A stretch of DNA of 44,588 bases, from IMG/VR virus record IMGVR_UViG_3300035670_000412, positions 1 to 44,588 of that record. One strand, 5' to 3'. The translations under genes were made by a program, and so were the position numbers. This document shows positions 22,006 through 30,818 of the stretch, in pieces (position 1 is the stretch's first letter; every line of letters starts with the position of its first letter). The notes below the pieces were generated by a model. It searched no databases and had not been told where the DNA came from. It worked only from the letters and a program-made list of their open reading frames with translations. This DNA is from a virus.

Positions 22006-25000
22006 TCAGCCACCCCACCCGAACCAGCCCGGGAGCGTCACCTCTGCGCCGCCCGGCGACTGCACGGGCATCGTGGTGGACCGGCCGTCGCGCACCACCT
22101 CGATCAGGTTGCTCACGCGCTCGGCCACCACGTTGACGGCATCGCGCACGTCGTTGGTGGCCTGCACCTGCGGCGCCGAGCTGGCCGCGAACAGCGGCGC
22201 CAGCGTGCCGAGGGCCGGGGCCTGCCCGGCCACCCCCGAGAGGCTGCCGCCGGTCTCGCCGAGGTAGTCGGCCACCTGGGCGAAGTCGCCCTGCACGCCC
22301 AGCAGCGTGGCGAGGCGGCGCCGGCCGGCCTCGGTGCCCACGTCGGAGCCCTCCACCAGCGCGCGGAACTGCGCGCGCGCGTCGCTGCCGGTGAAGTCCG
22401 AGGTGATGCCGATGCCGCCGAGCACGCCCTGCAGCTCGCGCGCCTTCAGCGCCGCGATCTCGTCGCGGCCGTAGTAGTTCTGCAGGTAGCCGGTGGAGTT
22501 CTGGGCCAGCGCTTCCAGGCCGCCGGCGAAGTCGACGAGCTGCTTGGCCGCGTCGCCCCCCAGGCCCGCCACGCGGCCGAGCACGCCGCCGACGTTGACA
22601 AAGCCCGTCTGCAACGTGCGCAGCGAGGCCTGGATATGCGTGATGCTGTCCACCAGCGCCGCGAACTGCTCGATGGTGGCGCCGTCGCCGAGCTTGGCGA
22701 ACTGCTCGCGCGCCCACTGCGGCAGGCCCACCTGGTCGACGGCCGCGCGCGTGGCGGCGGCCACGTCCTTGGTGTAGGCCTCCCAGGCGGCGGTGGGGTC
22801 AGAACTGTACTTGTTGTAGTCCGACGTGATGCCGAACTGGCTGAACATCCGCCCGTTTCGAGACAGCCCCAGGCTGCCGATGCTCGGGTCGTTGCCGTCG
22901 GCAGCGAACTTGAGCACGCCGGAGAAGCCGCCCGCGCCGCCGAAGGCCTGCGACAGTCGGTTGAGCGCGCCGGTCGAGGCGCCGCCCAGCGCCTTGAGCG
23001 CGGTGTCGGTCTCGGCCTGGTAGTTGTTGAGAATCTGACTACCGTCGCCCCACAGCGTGCTGCTGCCGCCCATGGCGTCGACGCCGACGGCGCTGCCGCG
23101 GTGCGGGGTGCCGGAGCGGTCGAACTTCTTGTAGACCGCATACAGCGCCGCGGCGGCGGCCAGGTACGGCGCCAGCGTGCCGAGGCCCATGGCCAAGCCG
23201 CTGCCGACCTGCCCGGCGCTCATCATCGCGCCGGCGCTGCTCAAGCCTCCGGCCAGCGTGGTCGTTGTGCCGGCGGCGAATATGCTGCTGAGACTGGAGA
23301 GCGTGGAGATCATGCCGCTCATCTGCCCTAGCGTCCCGAGGCCACCGCCCGCGCCGGCCGCGCCGCCCGCGCCGCCAGCCATCGCCGGCCCGCCTAACAT
23401 CGTGCCGAACGCACCAGCCGCCGGCGCCACGACAGCGCGAACAACGGGCTGCAGCACGAGCGTTTTTAACGCGCTTTTGATGCTGTTCACGAAGCTGTCG
23501 ACGAAGCCGCGCCCGCCCTCGAAGCCGCGCATCAGCGCGTCGGTGAGAGACTGCTCGATCTGATCGGTGACGCGCTTCCATTCGCGCTCGATGGCCTGCG
23601 TCTGCTCGATGCTCTCGCGCACGGCCTCGCGGTCGACGATGGCCGCGCGCAGCTGCTCGGCGTACTCCTCATAAGCCGCGGTGCCGGCCTTGACGCCCTT
23701 CTCCTCCAGCGCCCACAGCGCGACGGCAATCTCGCGCTCGGTGTTGTTCATCTTGAGCGCGGCAGTCTGGCGCTGCACGGCCGAGATGGCGCCGCGCATG
23801 GCCTGCACCTGCCTGTCGGCCGCCGCTTCGGCCGCGAGGTATTGCTCCTCGTCAAACTTCTGGCGCTTGAGCTGCTGCGCGTAGTATTCGTCGCGCCACT
23901 GGAGATGCTCTTTTTCCGCTGCCAGTTGGTCCTTTATGCGCTCCGCTGCCGCTTTGTCTGCTTCGACTCTGGCCTTGGTTGCGTCGCCGGCCGCCTTGGT
24001 CTGCTGCCACGCGCGACGCGTCATCTCGGCATATTCCTGTTGGCTGATCGCGCCGGCCTGAAGCAATGCAGCCAGCTCGCGCACGAGCTTGGTGTACTTC
24101 TCGTCCTCACCCGATAGCTGGCGCTGGATCTCGAGCACTCTGGCGGCCGCCTTCTCGCGGGCATTGAACGCCTCGGCGCTGCGCGCCAGCCTTGCGTCCT
24201 CGGCGCTGGTGTCGACTCCTTCCCCAGACTTGAGTGCGAGCCGAAGCCGCAGCGCGTTGGCCTTTGCCGCCCGTGCTGCGGGGTCGCGGTCCTCGGCGCT
24301 GTCGTAGATGCTCGCCGGCCCCTCCAGTCGCGCCAGCTCTTTGGCCATGCCACCCGTACTTTTGCGCCAGGCCAGCCATGCGGCAGTGGCCGCGCCGATC
24401 GCTGCGGCAGCGCCAGCGATGGCCAGCCCCACCGGACCCAATGCCGCAGCGGCACCGACCAATACGGGGCCAAGAGCCACGAGTCCGGCTTTGAGCGCGA
24501 GCACACCGCCGACGGCGGCGGTCCCAGCCAGCCCGCCGACCAGAATGCCGAAAGCTGTCTCGTGCTCGCGGATGGTCTTGCCAACGGTGCCGATGACTTC
24601 GGCCAACCAGGTGAGCCCGCCGGCCAGTGCCTTGCTAGACCCAGTGGCCGCATCAAGGTCACCGACAAAGCGCGTGGTCGCGTTGCCGAGCACGGTGAAT
24701 CCCTGGCTGACGGTGGCCTGGCTCTTCTCCATCTCGGCCGCGAGGCGCGGCGCGCTGGTCATCAAGGCAGAGACCACTTTCTCGCTGGTCAGCTCGCCCT
24801 GCTCGCCGAGCCGCCGAAGCTGACCGATCGGCACCCCAAGCCCGTCCGCCAGAGCCTGTGCCAGCCGCGGCGCCTGCTCCATCACGCTGTTAAGCTCTTC
24901 GCCGCGCAGCACGCCGGATGCCATCCCCTGGCCGAGCTGCACCAGCGCCGCGCGCATGCTCTCAGCACTGCCGCCACCGATCGCCATGGCGTTGCCGATG

Positions 25001-25413
25001 GCCTGCACGACGGCGATGTTCTGCACGCCGGCGCGCGCCATCGTTGCGTAGACGCCGCCCAGCTCAGTGAAGCTGGTTCGGCTCTGCTGCGCCACGTTGT
25101 AAAGCTGGTCGAAGGCGCGCGCAGCAGCCGTCGCGCTGCCGGTGGCCAGCTCAAGCCGGTTTCGCATCGTGACGATGGCATCAGCTGATGCCACGGCTTG
25201 TTGCGCCATGGCCTGCAGCGCGGGCACCGCCAAGAACAGCGCCGCTCCGTAGTGCCCCACGCGCGACATTGAGACGCTCAGGCGCGACACGCCGTCGCTG
25301 GCCTGCTCGGCCGTGCGCTGCATGCCGGCGATGCTGCTGTTGACCTGCTCGATGCCTGACTTGGCAGCGGCCACGTCCGCCGCGATGCGAAAGGTGATGC
25401 CGGGCGTGGTCAT
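22006..25413 (-). CDS. Tail tape measure protein
   Basis: 1135 aa from ATG 25413 (GAGGG 8 nt upstream). The N-terminal 250 residues fit the tape-measure domain (GMQRTAEQASDGVSRLSVSM; LNSVMEQAPRLAQALADGLG). Two hydrophobic stretches around residues 330-370 are likely membrane-active. Long charged coiled coils span about 400-640, followed by Gly/Ala-rich segments. Its length of 1135 residues predicts a tail near 170 nm by the usual 1.5 Å per residue rule. Confidence 0.92.
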   Translation of the reverse strand: MTTPGITFRIAADVAAAKSGIEQVNSSIAGMQRTAEQASDGVSRLSVSMSRVGHYGAALFLAVPALQAMAQQAVASADAIVTMRNRLELATGSATAAARAFDQLYNVAQQSRTSFTELGGVYATMARAGVQNIAVVQAIGNAMAIGGGSAESMRAALVQLGQGMASGVLRGEELNSVMEQAPRLAQALADGLGVPIGQLRRLGEQGELTSEKVVSALMTSAPRLAAEMEKSQATVSQGFTVLGNATTRFVGDLDAATGSSKALAGGLTWLAEVIGTVGKTIREHETAFGILVGGLAGTAAVGGVLALKAGLVALGPVLVGAAAALGPVGLAIAGAAAAIGAATAAWLAWRKSTGGMAKELARLEGPASIYDSAEDRDPAARAAKANALRLRLALKSGEGVDTSAEDARLARSAEAFNAREKAAARVLEIQRQLSGEDEKYTKLVRELAALLQAGAISQQEYAEMTRRAWQQTKAAGDATKARVEADKAAAERIKDQLAAEKEHLQWRDEYYAQQLKRQKFDEEQYLAAEAAADRQVQAMRGAISAVQRQTAALKMNNTEREIAVALWALEEKGVKAGTAAYEEYAEQLRAAIVDREAVRESIEQTQAIEREWKRVTDQIEQSLTDALMRGFEGGRGFVDSFVNSIKSALKTLVLQPVVRAVVAPAAGAFGTMLGGPAMAGGAGGAAGAGGGLGTLGQMSGMISTLSSLSSIFAAGTTTTLAGGLSSAGAMMSAGQVGSGLAMGLGTLAPYLAAAAALYAVYKKFDRSGTPHRGSAVGVDAMGGSSTLWGDGSQILNNYQAETDTALKALGGASTGALNRLSQAFGGAGGFSGVLKFAADGNDPSIGSLGLSRNGRMFSQFGITSDYNKYSSDPTAAWEAYTKDVAAATRAAVDQVGLPQWAREQFAKLGDGATIEQFAALVDSITHIQASLRTLQTGFVNVGGVLGRVAGLGGDAAKQLVDFAGGLEALAQNSTGYLQNYYGRDEIAALKARELQGVLGGIGITSDFTGSDARAQFRALVEGSDVGTEAGRRRLATLLGVQGDFAQVADYLGETGGSLSGVAGQAPALGTLAPLFAASSAPQVQATNDVRDAVNVVAERVSNLIEVVRDGRSTTMPVQSPGGAEVTLPGWFGWGG

Positions 25414-25452
25414 CGTGCTACCCTCTTCAACCTGCCAAGACCGCCTTCCGCC

Positions 25453-25656
25453 ATGACCATCAGCGTTGCCCTGGTCCAGATCGCATTCGGCTGCTTCGTG
25501 CTGCTGATCATTTCGGCGGGCGCCGGCTGGGAAGCCGCGGGGCGCGCGCTCGCAATGGGCACCGTGCTCGCGGTGCTGCTGCTGATCCCGGTGGCGGTGC
25601 TGGAGGTGCTCGGCGTTCTCAGTGGCGTCGCGCGCTGGCTTTCCCGGAGGCCGTAG
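25453..25656 (+). CDS. Plus-strand two-helix membrane protein (moron candidate, 67 aa)
   Basis: It is the only plus gene within the tail operon. Two membrane helices (ALVQIAFGCFVLLIISAGAG; VLAVLLLIPVAVLEVLGVL) with a basic tail WLSRRP. Third codon positions are almost all G/C. The minus strand here shows no convincing frame, so the plus gene is preferred. Small holin-like or superinfection-exclusion proteins have this shape. Its 3' end overlaps the end of the GT frame by 38 bp. Confidence 0.6.
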   Translation: MTISVALVQIAFGCFVLLIISAGAGWEAAGRALAMGTVLAVLLLIPVAVLEVLGVLSGVARWLSRRP

Positions 25657-26415
25657 GCTCGCCCTGCCCATCCCGCCAAGCGCTGATCCAAAGCGCGTCC
25701 AGCGCCCGCAGCACGCGGGCTTCCCAGGCCTGCAGGGTCACGCCGGCGATGCCGGCCCAGGCCGCGATCTCGCTCCATCCGATCGGCTCGGGCGCCGACA
25801 TGCCCATGCGCCGCGCCGCGGCCAGCTCGCCGAAGTAGGCGAGCAGGTAGCTCAGCGATGCCGGCGCCTGCGGCGTCGCAAGGCCTGCAGGCCTGCGCCC
25901 GGTGGCGGCCTGCACCTGCAGCAGCTGGTCGCGCAGCGAACATCCGCCCTCGCGCGTCAGGTCGAGGGCGAACTCGGCGCGGGCGTGCTCAAGCAGCTCG
26001 CCGACGAGGGCCGCACGAAGTTTCCCAGGTTCTGCGCCTCGGCCACGACCTGGCTGCGCAGCCACGGGTGCGCGCGGTACAGGCGCCGCGCGTTGTCGGC
26101 CGTGCACGGCATGGGCTGGCCGCCGTCGGCGATGCCTTCCCATCCGGTTGTGTAGACGACCGCGAGCTCGACGAGCTGCTGCTCGAGCTCCTCGGCGCGC
26201 GGCGGCTCCACCTCGCGGCCCGCGCGGCGCGCGGCCATCTCGCGCGCCTGCATCTCGCCGAAGCGCCGGTTGCCGTAGTCGCGCGCCGCGGCGCTGTCGG
26301 GGCCGCAGACGATGATGCTCGCGCCCGTGGGCGAGCCGTCCGGGTAGCGCGGGCTGAAGGTGTAGCCGGCCTCGCTCGCCTGTTGTGCGGTGGGCGTCTT
26401 GCTGATGTCGAACAT
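25619..26415 (-). CDS. Tail assembly chaperone GT-like frameshift product
   Basis: Translation of the G-like gene from 26415 can slip -1 at GGGAAAC (26020-26026) and continue in the frame that closes at 25619, adding about 130 residues (LVGELLEHARAEFALDLTRE; YLLAYFGELAAARRMGMSAP). This reproduces the G/GT arrangement of long-tailed phages, where both forms chaperone the tape measure. The continuing frame has no good start of its own and is strongly coding, supporting frameshift expression. Confidence 0.8.
25957..26415 (-). CDS. Tail assembly chaperone G-like
   Basis: A 152-aa protein from ATG 26415 (GAGGA 5 nt upstream), located between the tail tube and tape measure genes. The last 15 residues after the slip site are Ser/Pro-rich filler, as expected of a zero-frame tail. 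It carries KTPTAQQASEAGYTFSPRYP near the N-terminus and a helical middle (FGEMQAREMAARRAGREVEP). A hairpin next to its ribosome-binding site may limit translation. Confidence 0.82.
   Translation of the reverse strand: MFDISKTPTAQQASEAGYTFSPRYPDGSPTGASIIVCGPDSAAARDYGNRRFGEMQAREMAARRAGREVEPPRAEELEQQLVELAVVYTTGWEGIADGGQPMPCTADNARRLYRAHPWLRSQVVAEAQNLGNFVRPSSASCLSTPAPSSPST
26020..26026 (-). other. -1 ribosomal frameshift site GGGAAAC
   Basis: In the zero frame the codons are CTG GGA AAC, giving the canonical X XXY YYZ heptamer G GGA AAC. The -1 frame is open for another 130 codons. Lambda uses GGGAAAG at the same place in its G-T genes. Confidence 0.85.
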
Positions 26416-26421
26416 GCTTCC

Positions 26422-26470
26422 TCGCAGTGGATGGGTCTTGCCCGTGCCGAGCGCGGCCGACCCACTGCGA
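26422..26470 (-). promoter_or_regulatory. Hairpin adjoining the ribosome-binding site of the chaperone gene
   Basis: TCGCAGTGG (26422-26430) pairs with CCACTGCGA (26462-26470), with GGGTC/GACCC possible inside. In the minus transcript the 3' arm ends at GCGA, touching the GAGGA Shine-Dalgarno sequence, so it may tune chaperone translation or reduce read-through from the tube gene. Confidence 0.5.
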
Positions 26471-26510
26471 AGAAGGTCGAACCGCGCCCGGTCGGTGCTC
26501 GGGGTGGCGC

Positions 26511-27710
26511 TTACGCGCCGGCGTCCTGCAGCAGCAGCGTGGTCGCCTCGTTGCCGTTGGTGCCGGGGTGCAGCAGCGCCGTGAAGTCGAAGCTCTGCAC
26601 GCGGCTTTGGTTGTTGGTGCTGAAGCTGCCGCCGGCGAGCTTGATGCGCGGCAGGCACAGCTGCATGAAGTTGCCGCCCACGGCGCTGTCGTCGCTGGTG
26701 CGCACGATCAGCGAGATCTCGCTCTCGGCGTCGAACACGTCGTCGAGCGCGGTGCTGTCGAAGTAGGCGCTGAGCTGGCCGCTCGCGCGCAGCGAGCCAT
26801 AAAACACGTCCGGGGTGAGGTTGCTGCCCACCGCCGCGCCCACCTCCATGCTGTTGGTCACGTTGAGGCTGAGGCCGGTGACGATGCCGCTGACCGCGCC
26901 GTCGACCACCAGCAGGCCGTTGTGCCCGGTCTGCATCACGGCGGCGGCCGGCGTGCTCGCGCTCGAAAAGTGCCGCGTGGCCGAGGCCTCGCGGTCGCGC
27001 CCGAGCATGCCGAAGCTGAGCGTGGCCCGCGCGTTGGGCGGTAGCTCGATGCCCATGCTGTTGGCGCGCACACCCAGGAAGCGGTTACTGCGCGGCACGT
27101 CGGGGTTCCACTCCTCGACGGTGAAGCTGGTCGTCGTGTGGCCCGTGCTCGGCACCCAGGTCAGTTTGCCGGGGATGCTGACGACGATGCTGTCGCCGGC
27201 CGCCTTGGCCGAGACGGTCTCGGCCACCGTCATCACGGTGGCGGTGAGGCTGACGATGGTGTAGTTGCGGCTGTTGTTGCCGGTGGCAGTGGTTGTCCAT
27301 CCGGTCATCCGCACGCACATGCCCACGCGCAGGCCGTCGGTGATCCAGCTGCCGGCGGCGCGGGTGAAGGTGCCGCCGCTGCCGACGCTGGCCGCGGTGA
27401 CGTTGGTCAGGGCCGAGAGCGACGAGACCGCGGCGAAGTCGCGCCGCAGCACGGCCTCCATGAGCGGGCTGTAGGTGCCGGTCTGCAGCTGCAGCTGCAG
27501 GTCGCCGCCGACGGCGCGATTGCCGTGGCGCATCGTGGCCACCTGCCGGTCGCTGCGGATCTCCTCGCTCTCGATGGTGCTCTTGGAAAGCGCCAGGGAG
27601 TGCGACACGTAGGGCACCACGCGCGCCGTGGCGTCGTTGGTGGCGATGGTGCCGAAGGTCGTCTCCTTGCGGAAGGCGAGCATGACGCCGACGGCGGACT
27701 GGATGGGCAT
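26511..27710 (-). CDS. Major tail tube protein
   Basis: A 399-aa beta-rich protein (KLTWVPSTGHTTTSFTVEEW; LPPNARATLSFGMLGRDREA) starting MPIQSAVGVMLAFRKETTFG. It lies between the tail terminator and the chaperone genes, the fixed place of the tube subunit. The length suggests an added Ig-like C-terminal or inserted domain. It forms the hexameric tube rings threaded on the tape measure. Confidence 0.85.
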   Translation of the reverse strand: MPIQSAVGVMLAFRKETTFGTIATNDATARVVPYVSHSLALSKSTIESEEIRSDRQVATMRHGNRAVGGDLQLQLQTGTYSPLMEAVLRRDFAAVSSLSALTNVTAASVGSGGTFTRAAGSWITDGLRVGMCVRMTGWTTTATGNNSRNYTIVSLTATVMTVAETVSAKAAGDSIVVSIPGKLTWVPSTGHTTTSFTVEEWNPDVPRSNRFLGVRANSMGIELPPNARATLSFGMLGRDREASATRHFSSASTPAAAVMQTGHNGLLVVDGAVSGIVTGLSLNVTNSMEVGAAVGSNLTPDVFYGSLRASGQLSAYFDSTALDDVFDAESEISLIVRTSDDSAVGGNFMQLCLPRIKLAGGSFSTNNQSRVQSFDFTALLHPGTNGNEATTLLLQDAGA

Positions 27711-27735
27711 GGTGTTGTCCTCTTGAGTTTGTGGG

Positions 27736-28188
27736 TCAGGTCAGCGCGTTCGCGCGCTGCACCGTCTTGCTGACGGCGAAGTCGTCGCGCCAGGCGATCA
27801 CGCCGCCGTCCATGAGGTCGACCAGCTCGCCGCGCTGGAACTGCAGGTAGTCGATGCAGCCCGGCGGGCGCCAGCCCACCAGGGCAGCCTGCACCGTCTC
27901 GCGCAGCGCGGCCAGTGCCTCGGTGGCCTTGGCGCCACTGGCGTCGCCGGCATGGCGCACGACGTACTGCAGGCCGAAGACGGCGGTGTGCAGCTGCTGG
28001 CTGGTGGCGCCGATGGTGTCTGGTGCCTCGGCGCTCTCGGCCAGCGGCACGACGTACAGGGCCGGCATCACGCGCGGCATGTCGGCCAGCGCCGCCAGGT
28101 CGGCCACGGTGCCGATCAGCGCAAACTGCGTCTGCGTCTGCGCCTGCTGGCGCAGGCGCTCGGCGATGTCGACGGTCAGGCCGATCAC
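27736..28188 (-). CDS. Tail terminator protein (Mu gp37 / lambda U-like)
   Basis: A 150-aa protein with an N-terminal helix (MIGLTVDIAERLRQQAQTQT) and a strand-helix pattern (MPALYVVPLAESAEAP; QQLHTAVFGLQYVVR). Located between the virion morphogenesis gene and the tube gene, it should cap the tube and join it to the head. Overlaps the upstream gene stop by 4 bp. Confidence 0.75.
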   Translation of the reverse strand: MIGLTVDIAERLRQQAQTQTQFALIGTVADLAALADMPRVMPALYVVPLAESAEAPDTIGATSQQLHTAVFGLQYVVRHAGDASGAKATEALAALRETVQAALVGWRPPGCIDYLQFQRGELVDLMDGGVIAWRDDFAVSKTVQRANALT

Positions 28189-28778
28189 GACGCCGCCTTT
28201 GCCAGGTGCCGCTCCAAGGCGTCGCGGATGATCTCGCCGTACTCACGCGGCAGGCCGCGCGCCTTGACGGCAAGGAAGGGCCGCGCCGGGATGCGAACCT
28301 GCCAGCCGGTGCTGTTGGTGCCCCACTTCGTGGTGGCGCGCTTGTGGCTGTTCTTGGCGAAGCGGGTGACGGTGCGGCCGTCATCGAGCATCACCTTGCG
28401 CAGCCGCACCATCTGCGACCGCGCACCGAAGCTGATCGTGCCGCCGAACTGGTGGATGGCAGCGTAGTCCAGATTCGTGCCCACCTCGACGCCCCGCGGG
28501 CCAAGCAGCCGACGGGTGACGCTGTTGCGCAGCCGCCCGGTGTCCAGCAGCGGCTTGGCGTCCACGCCGCCGCCGCGCCGGCGCTTGAGCGTTGCAGCCT
28601 TGAGCTTTTGCCAGGCCACGCCATAGGGGTCGCGGCTGTTCTTGAAGCGCATCTGCGCGTCGGCTACCACGCCGTCGCCGATCTCGCGGAAGGCCGGAGT
28701 CAGGTCGCGGAGCCGTTCGTCCAGGCGATGCAGCACGCGCTGCAGCGGGCCGGCGTCGATGTCGACGTGGATCTTCAT
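28185..28778 (-). CDS. Virion morphogenesis protein (Mu gpG-like)
   Basis: A 197-aa basic protein with the family features: N-terminal DIDAGPLQRVLHRLDERLRD, DPYGVAWQKLKAATLKRR, then LLDTGRLRNSV and GTNLDYAAIHQFGG. These match the phage tail completion / virion morphogenesis family of Mu-like heads. The protein helps join head and tail. Confidence 0.88.
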   Translation of the reverse strand: MKIHVDIDAGPLQRVLHRLDERLRDLTPAFREIGDGVVADAQMRFKNSRDPYGVAWQKLKAATLKRRRGGGVDAKPLLDTGRLRNSVTRRLLGPRGVEVGTNLDYAAIHQFGGTISFGARSQMVRLRKVMLDDGRTVTRFAKNSHKRATTKWGTNSTGWQVRIPARPFLAVKARGLPREYGEIIRDALERHLAKAAS

Positions 28779-29227
28779 GGCCGCCAGGCGGCAGCGAACG
28801 CGTCGCCGAAGGTGGCCGTGGCCGGATACGGCGCACGCCCGCTGGTGCTGAAGCCGCCCGTGGCGCGCGGCGAGACCACGGCGCCGTCGGCGGTGACCAG
28901 TGGCAGCCGGCCCTCGCCCACGTCGCGCAGCCAGCGCAAGGCATCCTCGTAGTGCTTGCGCACCTGCTCGGGCGCCGCGGCGTCGTAGAGGAAGTAACGC
29001 GCGATCTCGCAGGCCGTGCGGGCAATGTCGGCCGGCAGGGTGCCGGTCAGCGGGACGGCATAGCGACTGGCCAGGTGACGGTTGACCACGCTGTCGGCGT
29101 CGCCCATGGCCCGGTCGAGCACCGAGTCCACGATGCTGCCGGTGATCGGCATCTCGCGGTCGGTGAGCTGCTGCAGCTCGGTCTCACCGTAGCGCTGCAG
29201 CATCTCGGACTTGGTGGCATAGGGCAT
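28775..29227 (-). CDS. Head completion / connector protein, DUF1320 (Mu gp36-like)
   Basis: A 150-aa protein with the DUF1320 signature: MPYATKSEMLQRYGETELQQ at the start and DSVVNRHLASRYAVPL in the middle, followed by a helical IARTACEIARYFLYD. It overlaps the next gene by 4 bp. In Mu-like phages this protein acts as head-tail adaptor. Confidence 0.88.
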   Translation of the reverse strand: MPYATKSEMLQRYGETELQQLTDREMPITGSIVDSVLDRAMGDADSVVNRHLASRYAVPLTGTLPADIARTACEIARYFLYDAAAPEQVRKHYEDALRWLRDVGEGRLPLVTADGAVVSPRATGGFSTSGRAPYPATATFGDAFAAAWRP

Positions 29228-29257
29228 GGCGGCGGCGCCTGGCGGGGCGGGGCAGGC

Positions 29258-29449
29258 TTACGCGGCCACTTCCTGCGGCTCGTCGTCTGCCGCGGGGCGC
29301 ACCGTGCTGATCACGCCGGCCGCCACGAGAGCATCCCGCTCGGTTTCGCCCATGGCGGGCAGCGCGTCGCCCGCGGCGTAGCGCTTGCCGTCGTGGTCGA
29401 TGGTGCCGAGCGCGTACAGCGTCGGCTGCGTTGCGGGCTTGGTAGCCAT
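29258..29449 (-). CDS. Small head-region protein (63 aa)
   Basis: MATKPATQPTLYALGTIDHD continuing KRYAAGDALPAM resembles the short N-terminal FluMu/DUF7210-type module found next to capsid genes of Mu-like phages. It lies 4 bp after the capsid gene. The acidic C-terminus is DDEPQEVAA. Exact role unknown. Confidence 0.65.
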   Translation of the reverse strand: MATKPATQPTLYALGTIDHDGKRYAAGDALPAMGETERDALVAAGVISTVRPAADDEPQEVAA

Positions 29450-29453
29450 CGCG

Positions 29454-30386
29454 TCAGGCGACCGCGTTCTGGAAGAAGTAGCCGAGGGTGTTCTCGGCGA
29501 TCACTTCCTTGACCGACTCGCCCACGCGCACGCGCTGGCCGCCGCGCAGGCCGATGTCGCGGTCGAACTCGCTGCCTGCGATGCGGTCGCCCCACTGCGC
29601 CGTGAAGCCGAAGGTCGAGCCACGCGTCGGGTCTGCCAGAGTGTCCAGGCGCATCAGCGCGCAGTGCTTGCCCCAGGCGCGGCTGTAGGCGGCCGTCTGC
29701 CCCTTGCGCGCGGTGTTCAACCAGGCCTGGCCGACGACGATGCGCTCGAGGCCCGGGAACAAGCCGCGGATGCCGTCGAGCGACACCACGCCAGAACCCT
29801 GCGAGGTCATCGCCACTGCCTGCACCACCTTCGGGTGCTGGATCAGCTGCGTGGCCACCTGCTGGCCGATGACCATGACGTTCGGACGCATGATCATCGC
29901 GTCCATGGCGGTCAGGATCGCGCTGATCGGGTTGGAGTTGGTGAAGTCACTCCACTGCGACGTGCCCGACAGCGTGGTGCGCTGCGCGCTCGGGTAGTTG
30001 TTGAGCGTGGTCACCAGCGTGGCAGCGCGCACCTCGCGGTCGAGCTCGATCAGGTTGGTGATGTAGCTCACCGCGCGGGCCAGCGGGTTGTAGCGCGCGT
30101 CGGAGTTCTGGATGTCGGCCATCGGCACCGCATCCTCGAGGCCGAAGTCCACCGTGAAGTCGGCAACCTCAGTACCACCCGTCTCGACCATGTTCGGTCG
30201 GGACTTGCGGCCGACGCGGGTGTCGGGCACGGTGAAGTCGTCGGACAGGTTGTTCTTGAAGTACTTGAACTCCTGCTTGGCGACGCGCACGCGCGGCAGC
30301 ACCAGGTCGGCCACCATCTGCTCGTTGCGGTAGCTGACCGCCAGCGAGGTGAGGTCCGGATCGATGGGGAAGGGGGCGTTGGCCAT
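29454..30386 (-). CDS. Major capsid protein
   Basis: A 310-aa protein, right length and place for an HK97-fold capsid subunit without a delta domain. It contains FKYFKNNLSDDFTVPDTRVG near the N-terminus (extended arm and E-loop region) and AILTAMDAMIMRPNVMVIGQ in the spine/P-domain region. It is preceded by the DUF2190 decoration gene and the protease/scaffold gene. GGAC in front of the start acts as ribosome-binding site. Confidence 0.88.
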   Translation of the reverse strand: MANAPFPIDPDLTSLAVSYRNEQMVADLVLPRVRVAKQEFKYFKNNLSDDFTVPDTRVGRKSRPNMVETGGTEVADFTVDFGLEDAVPMADIQNSDARYNPLARAVSYITNLIELDREVRAATLVTTLNNYPSAQRTTLSGTSQWSDFTNSNPISAILTAMDAMIMRPNVMVIGQQVATQLIQHPKVVQAVAMTSQGSGVVSLDGIRGLFPGLERIVVGQAWLNTARKGQTAAYSRAWGKHCALMRLDTLADPTRGSTFGFTAQWGDRIAGSEFDRDIGLRGGQRVRVGESVKEVIAENTLGYFFQNAVA

Positions 30387-30413
30387 GATGGCGGTCCTTC
30401 AGTTGTTCTGGGA

Positions 30414-30800
30414 TCAGCCCTGACGGGACTGCGGATTGACCAGGATCTCGACGATGTCGCCGGCAGCGACGGCCTCCTCGATGGCGATGCCAACGATCCC
30501 GTTGTTCGTGCCCGCCGACGGCGCGGCGGCCACCGCGCGCCCCGACGAGTCGGAGGTGAGGTACTGGCCGGGGTTGAACGCGGCGCCAGCGGTGACCTTG
30601 GCAAGCCCGGACATGATCACGTCCACGCGCTCGGAGGCCGCCACGGCGACACCTTCGGACACGCCGATGGGCGCGTCGGTGGCGGCTGCCGCTTTCAGCA
30701 CTTGCGTCTTGTTGGTGCTGTCGAACTTGACGATGCGGTACGCCTCGATGGCCGCGGCGGTGGCCGTGAGGTTCTTGATGACGCTGGTCGGATGGCTCAT
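30414..30800 (-). CDS. DUF2190 capsid decoration-type protein
   Basis: A 128-aa beta-rich protein: DAPIGVSEGVAVAASERVDV, AGAAFNPGQYLTSDSSGRAV and IGIAIEEAVAAGDIVEILV fit the DUF2190 family of small head proteins that decorate or cement the capsid. It sits between protease/scaffold and capsid genes in the operon. Confidence 0.85.
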   Translation of the reverse strand: MSHPTSVIKNLTATAAAIEAYRIVKFDSTNKTQVLKAAAATDAPIGVSEGVAVAASERVDVIMSGLAKVTAGAAFNPGQYLTSDSSGRAVAAAPSAGTNNGIVGIAIEEAVAAGDIVEILVNPQSRQG

Positions 30801-30818
30801 GTCTGTGGCTCCGGGTGA

